A stretch of DNA of 64,000 nucleotides. It comes from Thamnidium elegans. Taxonomy: Eukaryota > Mucoromycota > Mucoromycetes > Mucorales > Mucoraceae. The position numbers were made by a program, and so were the translations under genes. Below, piece by piece: positions 1 through 12,650 of the stretch (position 1 is its first letter; every line of letters begins with the position of its first letter). Below the pieces are notes generated by a model. It was not told the origin of the DNA. It made no database searches and was given only the letters and a program-made list of their open reading frames with translations. The DNA lies in contig JAIXMG010000003.1 in assembly GCA_025201345.1 (NCBI GenBank), positions 1,550,001-1,614,000 of the forward strand, given 5' to 3'.

Positions 1-243
1 TTAATACAAGATTCTCTCCATTCCTTTTCTTCTGATGTTTCATTAGCTGGTATATAATATTTTACAGGTCGAAGATTAGAAATAGGGTCTGGTGTTCCAA
101 TCATATCTGCAGCAACCGGTTTAGATAAACTTTCGCACCACTTGTTTTGCTCTAAATAAGCAGAAACATTTATTAGTTTTTTTTTTCAATTGTATGAAGT
201 TTGATATAACAAGTAAAATACTTTTAAGTGGTGAGGTTGCCAT
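1..243 (-). CDS. COA8/APOPT1-like mitochondrial protein, 3' part outside window
   Basis: Two exons can be read on the minus strand: a 22-nt first exon (243-222) and a second exon from about 151 that runs off the window edge. The joined frame contains a conserved stretch, IGTPDPISNLRPVKYYIP, followed by NETSEEKEWRES. I recognise this as the core of the COA8 (APOPT1) family, which protects and promotes assembly of cytochrome c oxidase in the mitochondrial matrix. The donor GTATTT and acceptor TTTAG keep the frame. An alternative ATG at 362 has a good GTAAGT donor but does not join in phase with a TTTAG acceptor, so I prefer 243. The gene is divergent from MMS19 with about 320 bp between the starts. 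The N-terminus has no long targeting peptide in this model, so the start is the weakest part of the call. Confidence 0.65.
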
Positions 244-560
244 AGTACGTTTACAATTATGCAAAGAAAATTGCTTTACCGAATTCTATGCAAGAATAGA
301 TAAGAATTCCAAAGACATTTTATTATAAACTATTTGATACTTACTCTAAGCATGGTTGCCATGGTAAAAAAAAAAAAACTGTCAAGTATAAGAGTAATAA
401 AAAAAAGGATATTTTTTAACAGGGATACTTGATTTTTATATCAAGTCACTTTTTGCGGTTTGCACTCCGTTCTAAATTGTATTTATCAGTTCATACATCT
501 TCTTTTTTTTTTTTTCCTTCTTTTCTTGACCCTTTTTTTTTAGATAAAAAAAAAAAGAAT
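244..560. promoter_or_regulatory. Shared divergent upstream region of COA8-like gene and MMS19
   Basis: This is an AT-rich 317-bp spacer between two divergent starts, with several T-rich tracts (for example 503-514). I saw no defined binding site. The bidirectional role is inferred only from gene orientation. Confidence 0.4.
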
Positions 561-1731
561 ATGAGTAGTAGTAGTATTGAAAAGAATGTTACGGACTATA
601 TGATATCTGATAATGAATCTTCTAATGCTATAAAAGCAGTTGAGAATATCATGGACTGTAAGTTGCGAGTTTTTGTTTTATTTACCCTATTATTCATCTT
701 GAAGATAATCTATTACATAGTAATCAATGACCAACCAGATGTAAAAACGAATTTATTAAATCTAATTCAGTCAATGGGAGAATATCTTGTCAATGAAGAT
801 GATACTATTCGCTCAAAATGTATTTTTTATTTATTTTTACTGCAGACATGTCAACTAATACATGTTTCCTAGCAACCAATTTGTTATCACATGCTATTAG
901 CAACTGTGATCAGTCAAAACTGACGGAAGAAACAGGTACAGAATCAAGCTTTTTTTTTAAAAAAAAAAAAAAGATATGATATGTTAATTTTTTTTATTAT
1001 TATTATTATAGTCGGTGTTCTTGTCAACTTTTATGCCAATCGTTTATCAGATCATGCTAGTGTACCTAATTTGATGACTGGTTTTGTCGCATTAACCAGT
1101 AAATTTGATCATTTTAATACAGCTTGTACGATGAAAACAATAGAAAGGTAAAAAACAAAAACCCCAAAAAAAAAAAAAAAAAAAAATTAATGTACCACGG
1201 ATCGACGGCTTTCTAACTTATACATATACAGTATTATTAAGCAAGTAAAAGTACAAGTATTTCCTCATATCACAAGAAACGCTACATTTCAAGTATATGA
1301 AAACCTTTTAGATTATCACTGTCAAGGTATAATACAGATGAAACTTATTTTAAATATGCAACATGTTTTTTTAATCATTTACTAGATGTCAAATTGGTCA
1401 ATGATCAATTTATTCGAGGGTTTACAAGATCAATTGCCGGTGAAAAGGATCCTCGTAATCTTATGGCTGTATATACAATCATTCAAAAGATTGTTCAATT
1501 GCTTGATATCTCTACGCATGTAGAAGATTTATTCGATGCCACTTTTTGTTATTTTCCAATCACCTTTCGACCTCCTCCCGATAACCCGTTTGGTATCACA
1601 GCAAAAGATCTTAAATCTAATCTCAGAAAATGTATGGCTTCTACGCCCTTATTTTCGAAATTAGCATTGCCACTTTTATTACAGAAATTAACGACTACTG
1701 CAGGAAGTGCAAAGGTAGGTATAACATTTAC

Positions 1732-1768
<37 letters not shown>

Positions 1769-4686
1769 CTATACTGAAAAAGATATAAAAAAAATAATAA
1801 TAGAAAGATTCATTGGAAACTATTATTGCTTGTGCTCCAGTATACCCAGCTAATGAACTTATTCCTATTGCTGGAAAGTTATACGATGCAATTAAAGTTG
1901 AAATTGTTAATGAAAGTGCTGATCCTGTTCTTCGGGAACCTTCTTTAGATGCTATTAACGTTTTAACAAAAGCGTTGACAGGTCGTGACACACTCTCTGA
2001 AAATAACGTCGATGTAGCTCAAGTAATGAAACCATTAATTGACGATTGTGTTAGTTTATTAGAAGAACTAGATGAGTCTACAGTGAAACCTGCTAGTTTG
2101 GTATTACGTTCAGCTGCTTCTGGTTCTCGTAAGTTTTTCTATAGCATATACACGACCATCAAATGACTAATTGTTGTTTTAGCATTGGCATACTCTTTGA
2201 TTGAAACTAAAATCATACCAATGTTATTACGTCAGTATAGAGATAACCAGGAAATAGCCGAACGCTATTTGATTCTATGTACTATGGTTGCTATTATTCA
2301 AGCAAGGAAAATTGTATTTGGACCTTCTACCGGAGATGATAAAGATGGTAAACCCTTTGATTGGGATATAGTATTCTATTGTTAAATCATGTTTCCTTTT
2401 GCTTAGTTGATTTGAGCCATAATTCCGTATTGATATCTTATAAAGACCGATTGATTGATATCTTTAGTTCAGCCGTAAGAATTTCAAACGAACATCCTGA
2501 AGTACGTTTAATGGGCATACTGGGCCTTGGCTTATTATGCGTATTGAAAGGTTATATGAAACGAGATGAGGTATAGCTTTAGCTGGATTTTTTTTTTTGG
2601 TGTAACTAAATTTGAATTTCTATAGAGAGGTGTATGTATTCAAACATTGAATAGTGTATTGGAAACTGAAGAAGAAGACAAATTAAGAATGTCGGTTGAA
2701 ATGTCTTTATCTGAAATTTGTACTTTTGATCCTGAGCTTGTTGCTCATATTACCATTCCTGTTCTAATCAAGCTTTTACCTGATTTTACGTCTTCATCTG
2801 ATAAAAAAAGTACCAAGAATTATGTTTCGTATAAACTTACTTTGAAAACTATTCAAAAATTATGTACTTCTCCCACGTTGTATGAAGCTATGGAACAAGA
2901 ATTGTTGAAAAAGTTTCTACTTATCTGCGGTCATAGTTAGTGTTATATTTTTTTTTCCTGTTTATTTTATACTAATAATTTCCTTTAGATGAAGATAAAA
3001 AATATGCAGTAGAAACAATCTCTACATTATTAAACTTGATTAAAGCAAAGGGTACTGCCAAGCATGCTGATCTCAAAAGTTGCGCAGATACCCTTTTACC
3101 CAAGCTGTTCCATTCTATTATAACCGCATCTTTAGATGAAACTGCCGATAAAAAAAAGACGATTATTGTAAGCGATGAAGTCTTGCAAATCATTTATTTG
3201 ATCATTACCAACGTCATGAAAAACATGAATACTTTGTAGGTTTATCTTACTATTTTTTTTTTTTCAATAACTAATGAATCTTTTTTTTTTTTCTAGTGAG
3301 CAACAAGAATACGTTATTCAAATGTTCAAGTTGTTTAAAGAAAATGACCTTAAAGTTCTTCAAATCGAATCTGATGCCAAATTTTGTCCGCTTTCATCGG
3401 ATGCCCCTGAATGTCAAGCTGTATGCACTCAAATTTTTAGTACAATCATTTCGACGCTTCGTAAAGATGTGGCATTACCTATCGAATCTACAGAATCCTT
3501 TTTAGATTATCTCGTTGCGGAATCATTAAAGAGCTCAAACGAAGCGCAAATCGCTTCGTTATCTAGAATTACTGCGTCTATCATTAACAAGTGGAAAGAT
3601 GGTAAGAAACTTTCCTAAATTCTGATTCTTTTTTTTTAAAAAAAAAAGAAATTATTTTTTATCTTAGATGATAGTTTCAAGGCTTATTTAAGCACTTTGG
3701 TGACAAGATTAGAAGACATGGTTAGAGCAAAATCTCTTTCGGCGTTACTTGTATACATTTGGGTAATTATAAAAAATTACACTAGTATTTTTTTTTCTCT
3801 CTGACTTTGTTATTAGGTTGCTAAGGGACTTGTTACTCGATCCCATAAAAAGGGCTTAGAGATGACAGAAACAATCATTAGCTGGATTCCTGATCCAGTT
3901 TTTGGTAAAGAATCATCTAGTGGTTTTGATGTTTTGATCGGCGACGATCCATTGTGTTTAAACAAGCAATGTTTTGCAACGGTATCGGTAAGTATTTAAT
4001 TCGAAAAACGTGTGTATACGTATCTAACGCTCTACTATATATAAAAGTTCTTGCATAAACAAAAGTTTATGGCGTTCTCTTTACCTAAATTACTTTATAA
4101 CTTTAACTCTGCTCAAGAAGAAGGTAAGACACACGCTAACACGTACTATTCTTAATAAAATTTAATATATTATTATTATTTTTTAGGTGAAAAGTTAAAC
4201 TATCTAATTGCTATTGCATACCTGTTAAAAAACGTTCCAAAATCGATTCTAATTGATGAACTACCCCCAGTAAGTTAAACTTTTTTTATTTTATACGACA
4301 TGTTTCAACTAAAATTTTATATGTAGCTTGTACCATTATTAATTAGGTCACTTTCATTCCCTGATGCTGTGTTAAAGCTTTCGACATTAGAATTGTTCGA
4401 GTTTGCACTTTCTGAAGTTACAAATGTAATGGCACAACATATCTCTACACTTTTACCGGCATTTATTTTATTGATTGGTCCTCAAGAAGGTTCGATGAAG
4501 GTTAGAATTCTTGCACTTAAATGTATTGAACTCGTGTGTAAAAATATATCGCGTGATATCGTTTTGCCACACGTTAGAGATACATTAAAAGCTATTGCTG
4601 TGCCTTTAGATGATAAGAAGCGTCTGGTAAGAAAGCAAGCTGTAGAATGTAGAGAGACTTGGTATTTGATTGATCAAAAGAAGTAA
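561..4686 (+). CDS. MMS19: MMS19, cytosolic iron-sulfur cluster targeting factor (HEAT-repeat protein)
   Basis: This multi-exon gene starts at ATG 561. Early exons read as 561-657, 721-819, 846-935, 1012-1147, then from 1232, and so on to the stop at 4684-4686; more than ten introns of about 50-90 nt carry GT..AG ends and T-rich acceptors. The N-terminal part has the MMS19 pattern (YLVNEDDTIRSK, then VGVLVNFYANRLSDHASV). The C-terminus ends in a typical MMS19 HEAT segment (LDDKKRLVRKQAVECRETWYL). MMS19 acts in the CIA targeting complex with CIAO1 and CIAO2B, passing Fe-S clusters to XPD, DNA polymerases and primase. Several introns contain a T-run followed directly by an A-run (near 950, 1733 and 3629). 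The start Met is the first in frame after a long T-rich leader. Exon borders in the middle third were not all checked. Confidence 0.88.
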
Positions 4687-5000
4687 AAACAGCCCCCTTT
4701 TCTCATCTTTTAAAAATAAATACATATTTCTTCTGCTTTCTTTATTGTTGCATACCTTTCTTATGCGCGCACATTGCCCAATAGATTAAAAGCATCTAAT
4801 AATATTAGATTTTAAAAAGATGGATAAAGTGGGCTAATTATTTTTTTAAATGAGAACATTTATTAATGTATTTACAGGAGTATTTCAAAAAAAAAAAACT
4901 AGTATTAAAATTGCGAGGGAAAATATATAAGAAAGATGAAGTTTATGCTAATAGGGATAATCTGAAGAAAATGAAAAAAGAGACTAGAGGTATAAATTAT
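4687..5000. other. Convergent intergenic region, MMS19 / PAPS reductase
   Basis: This 314-bp AT-rich spacer lies between the two stop codons and should hold both 3' UTRs and polyadenylation signals (AATAAATA-like at about 4714). I see no gene in it. Confidence 0.5.
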
Positions 5001-5834
5001 TTAAACTACAATGGGACTTTGTTGAGGTTGTTGAGCTTCTCTCTTCTTTTTGGATGCCATGAAAGCAGCGCGCATTTTGAAATAATCCTTGTGCAAACCG
5101 CATTCAGTCTTTTGTTGACCAGACCAACGACCAGAGCGCTCATCACCACTGTTAGGAGCGTGAGTAGAATGCCAATCACCGATAGATTTGTAACCTTGGT
5201 CAATTAAAGTATTATAAGGAACTTCGTTAGCGCGAATATAAGTCCAAACTTGTTGGAAATCCCAATAGGCGAGAGGGTTTAATTTAATAAGACCAGTACC
5301 ATCCACCTCTAGGATTGGAATAGCTTCACGATCACCCTTTTGACTACGACGGCGACCTGTAATAACAGATTTTACACCAAGTTCTTCATAGGCGCGACGA
5401 GCAGGTTCAACCTTAATAAGATAATCATACGAATCTTCATCGGTTTCCCATAACTTTTGGCCATATTCAGTTTCAAAATCGGAGGTAGTTGTGCAGCGCA
5501 TAGGTTTGAAAACCTTGAGAGGTACGTTGTAAGTCTCTTTGCAGCGTTGGGATAATTCTAATGTCTCTTTGAAATGGTACAGTGTGTCCAAGAAAATCAA
5601 GGGTACGATGTGGTTTTGGTTGCGTTCGACGCTGATCTTGTTAATCATGTCAAGAGTGGCCAATCCAGTTAAGCCAAAGGCAGTAGTTTGGTAAAGGTTA
5701 GGTAACGTGTTGATAGCCCATTCCAGTACCTCTGTAGGTTCCAATGTTGCAAGATACTCATTTAATTGTTTCAAGGTTTCAGGGTTTAAATCAGCACCTG
5801 ATTGAATTCTAGCGGTTTTACTAACAGAAGGCAT
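5001..5834 (-). CDS. MET16: Phosphoadenosine phosphosulfate (PAPS) reductase
   Basis: This is a single-exon, 277-residue protein. PAPS reductase reduces PAPS to sulfite with thioredoxin in the cytosolic sulfate assimilation pathway. Residues 55-110 carry the nucleotide-binding alpha-hydrolase fold (TTAFGLTGLATLDMI, then PLIFLDTLYHF). The centre has the region that in this family contacts sulfate and adenine (VITGRRRSQ, then LNPLAYW). Near the C-terminus TECGLHKDY supplies the catalytic Cys of the ECGLH motif. The single Cys arrangement without the extra CC...C motifs fits the PAPS-using, non-Fe-S enzyme. Length matches fungal MET16. The start is the first ATG, followed by a short T-rich leader on the minus strand. 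The gene has no intron, unlike most neighbours. Confidence 0.93.
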   Translation of the reverse strand: MPSVSKTARIQSGADLNPETLKQLNEYLATLEPTEVLEWAINTLPNLYQTTAFGLTGLATLDMINKISVERNQNHIVPLIFLDTLYHFKETLELSQRCKETYNVPLKVFKPMRCTTTSDFETEYGQKLWETDEDSYDYLIKVEPARRAYEELGVKSVITGRRRSQKGDREAIPILEVDGTGLIKLNPLAYWDFQQVWTYIRANEVPYNTLIDQGYKSIGDWHSTHAPNSGDERSGRWSGQQKTECGLHKDYFKMRAAFMASKKKREAQQPQQSPIVV

Positions 5835-7438
5835 TTGTTTGTGTTTTTTTTATTTAAAATATATAAAGTAAGAATTAAAAAAAGGATAAGTGTTGATCTT
5901 TTTGCTTCGTATTTATACTGGGGGAACGGAGAGTTGTGAAAAGACTGAACCCAATTTGGAAACTAGAGTATTATGTAGAGATGACATTCCAGCCAATAAT
6001 ATCCAATTGAAATGGCGAAAATAATGAAATACTCTCGTCAACTTGCTCTTCTCGAATCCCATTACAAGGTCTGAGTCGCAATCGCTCTTAATGTGCAACC
6101 GTGATGCCTAGTCGTATTATAAATTATGATCGGCTGTTTGAGACCATAATGATAACGACTTTTTGGTTGTATGAGCAAAAACATTTGTAAGCTTGTATTT
6201 CGCAGTCCGGCCATTTTTTTTTTCTTTTTTTTTTTGCTTTGTTTTTTTTTGGTTTGCGAAAATAAAAATAAATATAATTAGTATGGATCGAGTGTCTATA
6301 AGGAGCTAATTATTAAGCAATTGTGTAGAATCGTAGCAATTATTCATCAATGAGGCTAAGTACGTCTTTTTTTTTTCTCAAACAGAAAGTCTATCCTAAC
6401 TAGATTTTTTGGGATGTTGGCTCGAGGCAATAGATACGATTTAAACCGATGCTCATTTCCCTTACATCACAGCACGTCATTTTGACAAGAAATATAATTG
6501 GCTTATGAGTACATGCATCTTAACTATATGATTGTTTGTTACTTATCTTAATCACGCAGTGACTGTGCGCTTTCCTTTATTTCATTCTATCTATTCATTT
6601 TTGGTGGTAGGTAATTATATCTCGAGATAAACCTTCAATTGAATCAATCTTGTCTAGAAGTTCTACAACGTATGTTCTTAACTTGTTTGAGTAGTTTTAA
6701 AGTATATAGATAAATTTTGTGAAAAAAAAAGATAAATAGATCTATGATGAAACATCGTAGTTTTTTTTTTTTTCTTTCTAAAAACAAAGACACTGTATCC
6801 TTCAGTCTTAATATCTACTTAATATTTAAAGCGCTAATAAATTCGGAAACTAGCTACTTTTTTTTTTTTTTTAATGTCTAAAACATATTCTCCTTGTATA
6901 TATAACTCCCGCGCACATCTTGTTTCTCATTATTTGTATATTTTAAAAAAACATTTAGCAGCATTTTTTTTTTTTTTTTAAAAAAAAGTACAATTGTAGT
7001 ATCAATAAAAGAAGGTGCAATTCTTTTAACAATTAAAGTATCCTACTGCTGTTACATTTAAACGTCGGTTCGATATAGTTCTTTGCTAAAAGCATAAGGA
7101 TTTAAAGATCTGTTTTTATGTGCTCATAAAGGGGCAATAAATACATGCATAATTTTAAAAACAGAACTTCTGCTCCTCTTGTATATACCTAGACCTTGCC
7201 AATGACAAGTTGAGCTATGTTAGTTTAAGTCCATTTAAGTTTTACTGCTTAGTACGGATGTTAAATCGCTTTGTTAAAACTAACTTATAATGATCTTCGT
7301 TAAGGATAACTGTACACTAAGATATATGACAGGTTCGCGTATATACTCGATTAAAAAACGTAGAAATTAATACTAGTAAGTTTCATTATTCTTTGATTGA
7401 ACTTTCTTTATGCAGTAGACATAGCGCTTAGTCTGATC

Positions 7439-7483
<45 letters not shown>

Positions 7484-8738
7484 AAGAGCGATTATAAGAA
7501 TCAAAGACGAACTTAGGAGATTGATGTGTTACCAAGTGTTTTGTAACTACGTACACTTCATTTTTTCAATAAGGTAGTGAGCGTACTTATTTTGAGATAT
7601 TAAGCAGCTCGGTTTAGTTATCAAAAATGATATTAGTTTTAGAGCGATTTGCTGATATTTTTGATATTTTTTGATGAAAAAATTGCATCTGATAATATCT
7701 AGTTTAAATGACCCTATATCTTTTCTTTGACTAATATGGAAGGTGATAAATGACCTTCTTATAGGAGATATATGTGACTATAACCAGGTATGTAAGGGTT
7801 CATACGGAAAATAACTGTATATACAAAGTATATAGTACTTTTTGTATAATTATGCATATTTAACATACACACACACACAAAACGCGTATGCGTTATAGAA
7901 ATTAATGTATATACTTGTTTCAGCTGAAATCACGTCAATTCCTGATCAAATTTTTCATATGAAATGTTATAATAATATCAATTTGTATGACCAACTGACT
8001 GATGGCGCTATCGAAGCATATGTTTTTTAATATTGTACAACGCATCAATTGGGTTTTTGTTCTTGAAATGGTGATGAACCTTATATAGTTTATCTGGTTA
8101 AAAAAAAAGTTGGATCTCTTAAATGCTTCTTTTTGTTTGTTTATACTTTTTATATAATGCCGCTATATTCCATTTTTTATTTATTTATAAAAACAATGAA
8201 ATGTAAAATACGTAATACGAAATCCCCCTCCCCCTTTTGATTTATATTATTATTATATTGTGGTAGAGAGAACAACTTTATTATTATTATAGTATTGTGT
8301 ACTTGATAAAATAAACGAGGACTTAGTGGCTAAACAACTTTCTATAAAAGTATTTAGTCTGAGTTCTTTATATATCAGTCGTAAACAATGACAATATACT
8401 ACATTTATGTCGAATTAATCTAAATCGTTCTATGTATTAAACATTGTGCATAGTAGAAACTTTTAGATGGTTCTTGACATATGTCCCTGATTATTTAGTA
8501 ACTGATATTTTTGTACAGTAGGTTTCTTTCAGCTACTATGACGGGTTTTCAAAAAGGCGTGTAGAAACTGTAGTCATAGTTTCGTAATGCATTTGAAAAA
8601 AAAAAGGGTGTTCTATATTTAGTAATCAAGTCCCCTCATAAAAAAGCAATATTTGGTTCTTTTCGAAATAATTCACTTCTTTCTTTCTCTTATACTACTT
8701 TCTTTCTTTCTTTCTTTCAAAAATAAATAAATAAATAT
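5835..8738. other. Long intergenic region without a supported gene
   Basis: This 2.9-kb AT-rich stretch lies between PAPS reductase and the DDHD lipase, which diverge from it. It contains a pure T-run of about 42 nt near 7440-7482 and many shorter T/A runs, including T-then-A blocks near 6965-6987. The open frames here are short and lack splice-supported extensions. A TTTC microsatellite (about 8685-8720) sits just before the lipase start. It probably contains both promoters and perhaps unrecognised noncoding RNA. Confidence 0.5.
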
Positions 8739-9760
8739 GTTTTTTGAAGCAACTTATGTACCTTCTCCACCTTTATCTGTTGCTAGTATAGGTTAGTCAA
8801 TGAACAACAATTAGTAATGAAGAAGCAGAAAAAATATTGACATGTTGACTTTTTTTGTGTAGATGACCGTGATGAAATACCAACGGATACACAAGAACCT
8901 AATATTGAACCCGCTTCAGATAAACCAGTAGACCACCTTATCTTTGTTATTCATGTAAGTTATTATTCTATCATAAATCAAACTGCTTTTTTATTGACTT
9001 TTTACACATGATGATAGGGTATCGGACAGGTAAAAAAAAAAAAAAAATGACACTTATTTGAAGGTCAGAAGCTAACATGTGAAGATTTCATTATAGCAAA
9101 CGGAACAGTATGGACACTTTTATGAGCATAGTAAGTGAAACAATAGAACCACTGGTTTTATTTAGATGACTAAGTTCTTTTTAAAAAATAGTTGAAAACT
9201 TGCAAGAAACAACACGTCAAGTATTACAAGCAAAAGTTCCCGATCATAATGTTCGTATTGAATTGATACCTATTGAATGGCATAGACATATTCATGAACA
9301 AGTAGACCCTACCATCAACAAAATCACATTAAAATCTATACCCACCATTCGTCTTATTCAAAATGATTACTTGGCAGATGTCTTGTTTTATTTTTCTAAA
9401 GACAGAGGACAAAATATTGTTAACAACGTTACAAACTTGTTTAATACATCCTATCATAACTTTAAAGAAAAGCATCCCAACTTTGACGGTAAAATTATTA
9501 TCTTGGGGTATTCTTTAGGTGGTGTTATTGTTTGGGACATTTTATCTCATCAAAGAGAACCTGCAAATGATTTAGAAAAAGATCACTATAAAAAACTAGA
9601 TATCAACTTTACAAAATTAGATTTTAAACCTCATTACTTTTACGGTTTGGGTTCTCCACTTGGTGCAGTATTAACTTTCCGTGGTCAAGATCCGACATTG
9701 TACCATCCTGATTTTGATATTCAGTTTGAAAATGTATTTCATCCATTTGATCCTATCGTA

Positions 9761-9791
<31 letters not shown>

Positions 9792-11171
9792 GTATGTGTG
9801 TGGTTAATTTTTTATATATAATAGGGTTATCGCTTTGAACCTTTATTTAATGATTATTTTACTGATAAACCAGCTGTATTAATTGAAAGATCAGCTCCAT
9901 TTGGACCTTCATTTTCATTTCCTTCAATGCCATCATTTCCTTTATCGTCAGGGTTTTTATCTTTCTTTTCTTGGAAGACCGAAGATAAGGCTGCCAAGAC
10001 AATTTTTAACGCCACAGCGGAAGCAGCCGAAGCTAATATGGAACAAGATAATAATTCTACCGAAGCGGAACAAAGTAATCATTCTACCGAATCAACACCA
10101 GCTACTTCTCCCATGGAACAACAACAAACTGGATTTATGTCTTCACTCATGGGCTACTTTTCAAAGGGAGGAGGTACTAAAAAGCAAGCTCGAAAAGACA
10201 ATGAAGATGAAACAAAAGATATCGGTATTATTACTTGGGATCCACTAAGGGAACAAACCAGAGAACAGTTATTGGCTTTGCGCGATGATCTAGATAGAAC
10301 TTTAAATAATACCTCGAGAAATACCTTATTACAAGCAAAGAGACCTTCCATGAAAATTCGATCAAAAACGTATGCTGCCAATGATGAAAGCTTATTGTAC
10401 TCTTCTTCGTTAGAACAAAATTCGGATGGTTCAGTCATGAGTAAAACACCAGTTATTATGTCAGCCAGTAGAAGTCAAGTAGTCAGTAGTAACAGTAGTA
10501 CAAAAGAAGATACTGTCAGTAATGATAGAATACCACTCCGCAAAACCATGACAGAGAACCCAAAACGTCAACATTTAGTTGAAGTATTAGGTATTGATGG
10601 TGTTCGCGTAGACTCATTTGAAAGAGCCCGAGTTAACTTTGATAAACATGAAACTAAATCAAATGAACAAGAAAAAAAAGATGATGATGATGATGATGAT
10701 GAGTCAAAAGAAAAAGAGTTGAATGGTAGTGGAGGAGATAACCTTTGGTCAGATTTAAATAAAGAATTAAATAAACCAGGACCAGCTATTACCAGTCCAT
10801 GTGAATCTCGGGCCGATGTTGCACAAGACGCTACAGTTCCCCAAAGTTCGTCTGATACAAATAAGAAGACAAATTCAGAACAAGAAGAAATTAATCAGTT
10901 GCCTGGTAAATGTCGCATGGATTATGTATTGCAACCTGATAGTGTCATGTCCATGATTGCAAATGAATACTTGATTGGTCTTCGTGCTCATTTCTCTTAT
11001 TGGACTAACAAAGACCTTTTGTGGCATATGTTGCGTCGCATTGAAAATTTAAATGGAAAACCTGTATCAGATGAATTTAAAAATTCTATTCCTATTACTA
11101 CTACTGCAAATGGGTCAACCACTTCTGTTGTCAGTATTGATGATAGAAATATTGTAAAGAAGAACAAGTAG
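8739..11171 (+). CDS. DDHD-domain phospholipase (PA-preferring phospholipase A1 family)
   Basis: Six exons are read: a short first exon starting near 8739 (start exact to about 2 nt), exons in 8864-8955 and near 9018, one near 9097-9130, then 9192-9757 and 9825-11171. The second exon ends in LIFVIH, which continues as GIGQ, the usual opening of the lipase domain. The nucleophile elbow GYSLGG is at about 9508-9525 (GXSXG Ser). The C-terminal part (MDYVLQPDSVMSMIANEYLIGLRAHFSYW split across the last exon) is the DDHD region with its metal-binding Asp/His residues. Between them is a long acidic, Ser/Thr-rich linker including a D-run at about 10680. Family members hydrolyse phosphatidic acid and other phospholipids at ER/Golgi membranes. 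Animal DDHD1/2 and yeast YOR022C are the reference families. Confidence 0.88.
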
Positions 11172-11416
11172 ATTTTTTTGTAAATAATAAAGTAAAATTT
11201 TTTTTTTGTATGTGTATAAAAAAAAAGTATAAAAAAAAAGAAGATATTTATGCAGTAAAAAAAAGAGACTATTTATGAGTATGTATAAGTAAGTATGAAA
11301 ATGAAGCTTGTGTGTGAGGAACAAAAAGTAGAGAGGGAAAAAAAATATGTAGCATAAAATAAATATTTAAGAGGGATAGTACCATACAGAAGGGTTATTG
11401 GATAACATGTGTACAT

Positions 11417-12650
11417 CTAATATATACAGTTAGTCTTCATTACTATATATAAGCAAAAAAAAAAAAGAAAAACTACCTTGTGGTTCAGACGAATGAATCA
11501 TCATATCTTCCATTGCAAATCCAAATAAGTTATCGCAAGAATTTAAAGAAGAACAAGAAGTTGCGGAAGTTGCATTGGAAGTAGTAGAAGTAGTTGAATT
11601 TGAAGGTTGCAAGTTAACTGGGAAACCAAGGTTACTAACCAAAGAAGACGAACGAGTAGAAACAGGAGATGCATCGATCAATTTATCAGGAAACATCAAA
11701 TGGCCGGAAGGATTATTAGTAAACAAATTTTGCATACCGTCTGTTGAACTTATAAATTCATTACTATTGGGTTGATCTTGTTGATGTTGCTCAAATAAAG
11801 TCCAATCCATACCATGCCCAGGTGGTGCATTATCATAAGCATTTATGTCTGTATTGTTATCAAGCATCATACCTTGGAAATAAAATGAAGAAGGTTGATA
11901 CATGTGTTTGTTTTCATTTGTAACTGTCTTGGTAGAAGAATCAGATGATGATCTATTCAATTGTTTACCACCGTTAGCTTTCTTGTTTAACCTATTACAA
12001 GATTTTGGATTGGGCTGTCGATTGTTTTTGACCTTTTCCTCTTTAGGTGATGCTTGAGTGGCAGCAGTAGCGGCAGCAGCAGCTGCTGCTGCAGCTCTCT
12101 TACCTCTTGAGATGCGTTGCTCTCCTCGAAGACGCAACTGAGCTAAAATAGACCTAGAATCCTGTACTTCGATTTCTGTCTTTAACATTTTAGAGCTTAA
12201 TTCGTTGGCAGTTTCATCATTTAATTTAGAAGTAGAAGGAGACACGATAGAATGTACCATAGAGCGTTGATTTTCTAAATCGGTTTCGATACGGCGAATA
12301 CGAGCTTCCAGGTGTGACAAGTTATCAATAAATGGGTCTACATTAGTAGGTTGCGTAGTACGAGATCTTCTAGAACTTGGGTAAGCGCAAAGTACTCCTG
12401 TAGTTAAACATCTTGTGCAGTTAGGATGAGCTCCGTCGCAGCGTACCTACACATTTTTTTTTTAAAAAGAAAGTTTAATACAGTTTAAAAAAAAAAAAAA
12501 AAAAAAAAAAGATTGAATTACCTTTTTATGGTGGCATCGAAAACAGGCGATAGGTGCTCTAGGACGCTTTGTTGAGGATCGCATACGGTTCTCATTTTGC
12601 TTACTGTTGTCATTATTTGATTTTTTTACTGCAGTATTATCTGTAGACAT
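11417..12650 (-). CDS. Zn2Cys6 (GAL4-type) transcription factor
   Basis: Exon 1 (12650-12522) ends in IACFRCHHKK and exon 2 opens at 12446 with VRCDGAHPNCTRCLTTGVLC. Together they give the six Cys of a fungal binuclear zinc cluster in CX2CX6CX6CX2CX6C spacing. A short coiled-coil-like segment (HLEARIRRIETDLENQ) follows, as expected for a dimerising regulator, then an Ala run (about 12060-12100) and a Ser/Thr/Asn-rich region. No fungal-specific middle homology region is visible, so this is a short member of about 370 residues. The 3' end is uncertain: an in-frame reading stops at 11430, but a GTAGTT..ATATAG intron would move the stop to 11417. The DNA target cannot be read from sequence. Confidence 0.85.

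Noticed and set aside
345..362. Alternative first exon for the COA8-like gene (MATMLR with a GTAAGT donor)
   Set aside because: The best acceptor (TTTAG before position 151) would put the COA8 core out of frame. The exon 243-222 joins in phase instead. A 5' UTR intron remains possible.
5913..6098. 61-residue minus-strand ORF upstream of PAPS reductase
   Set aside because: No family resemblance, no splice-compatible link to the reductase; more likely promoter sequence.
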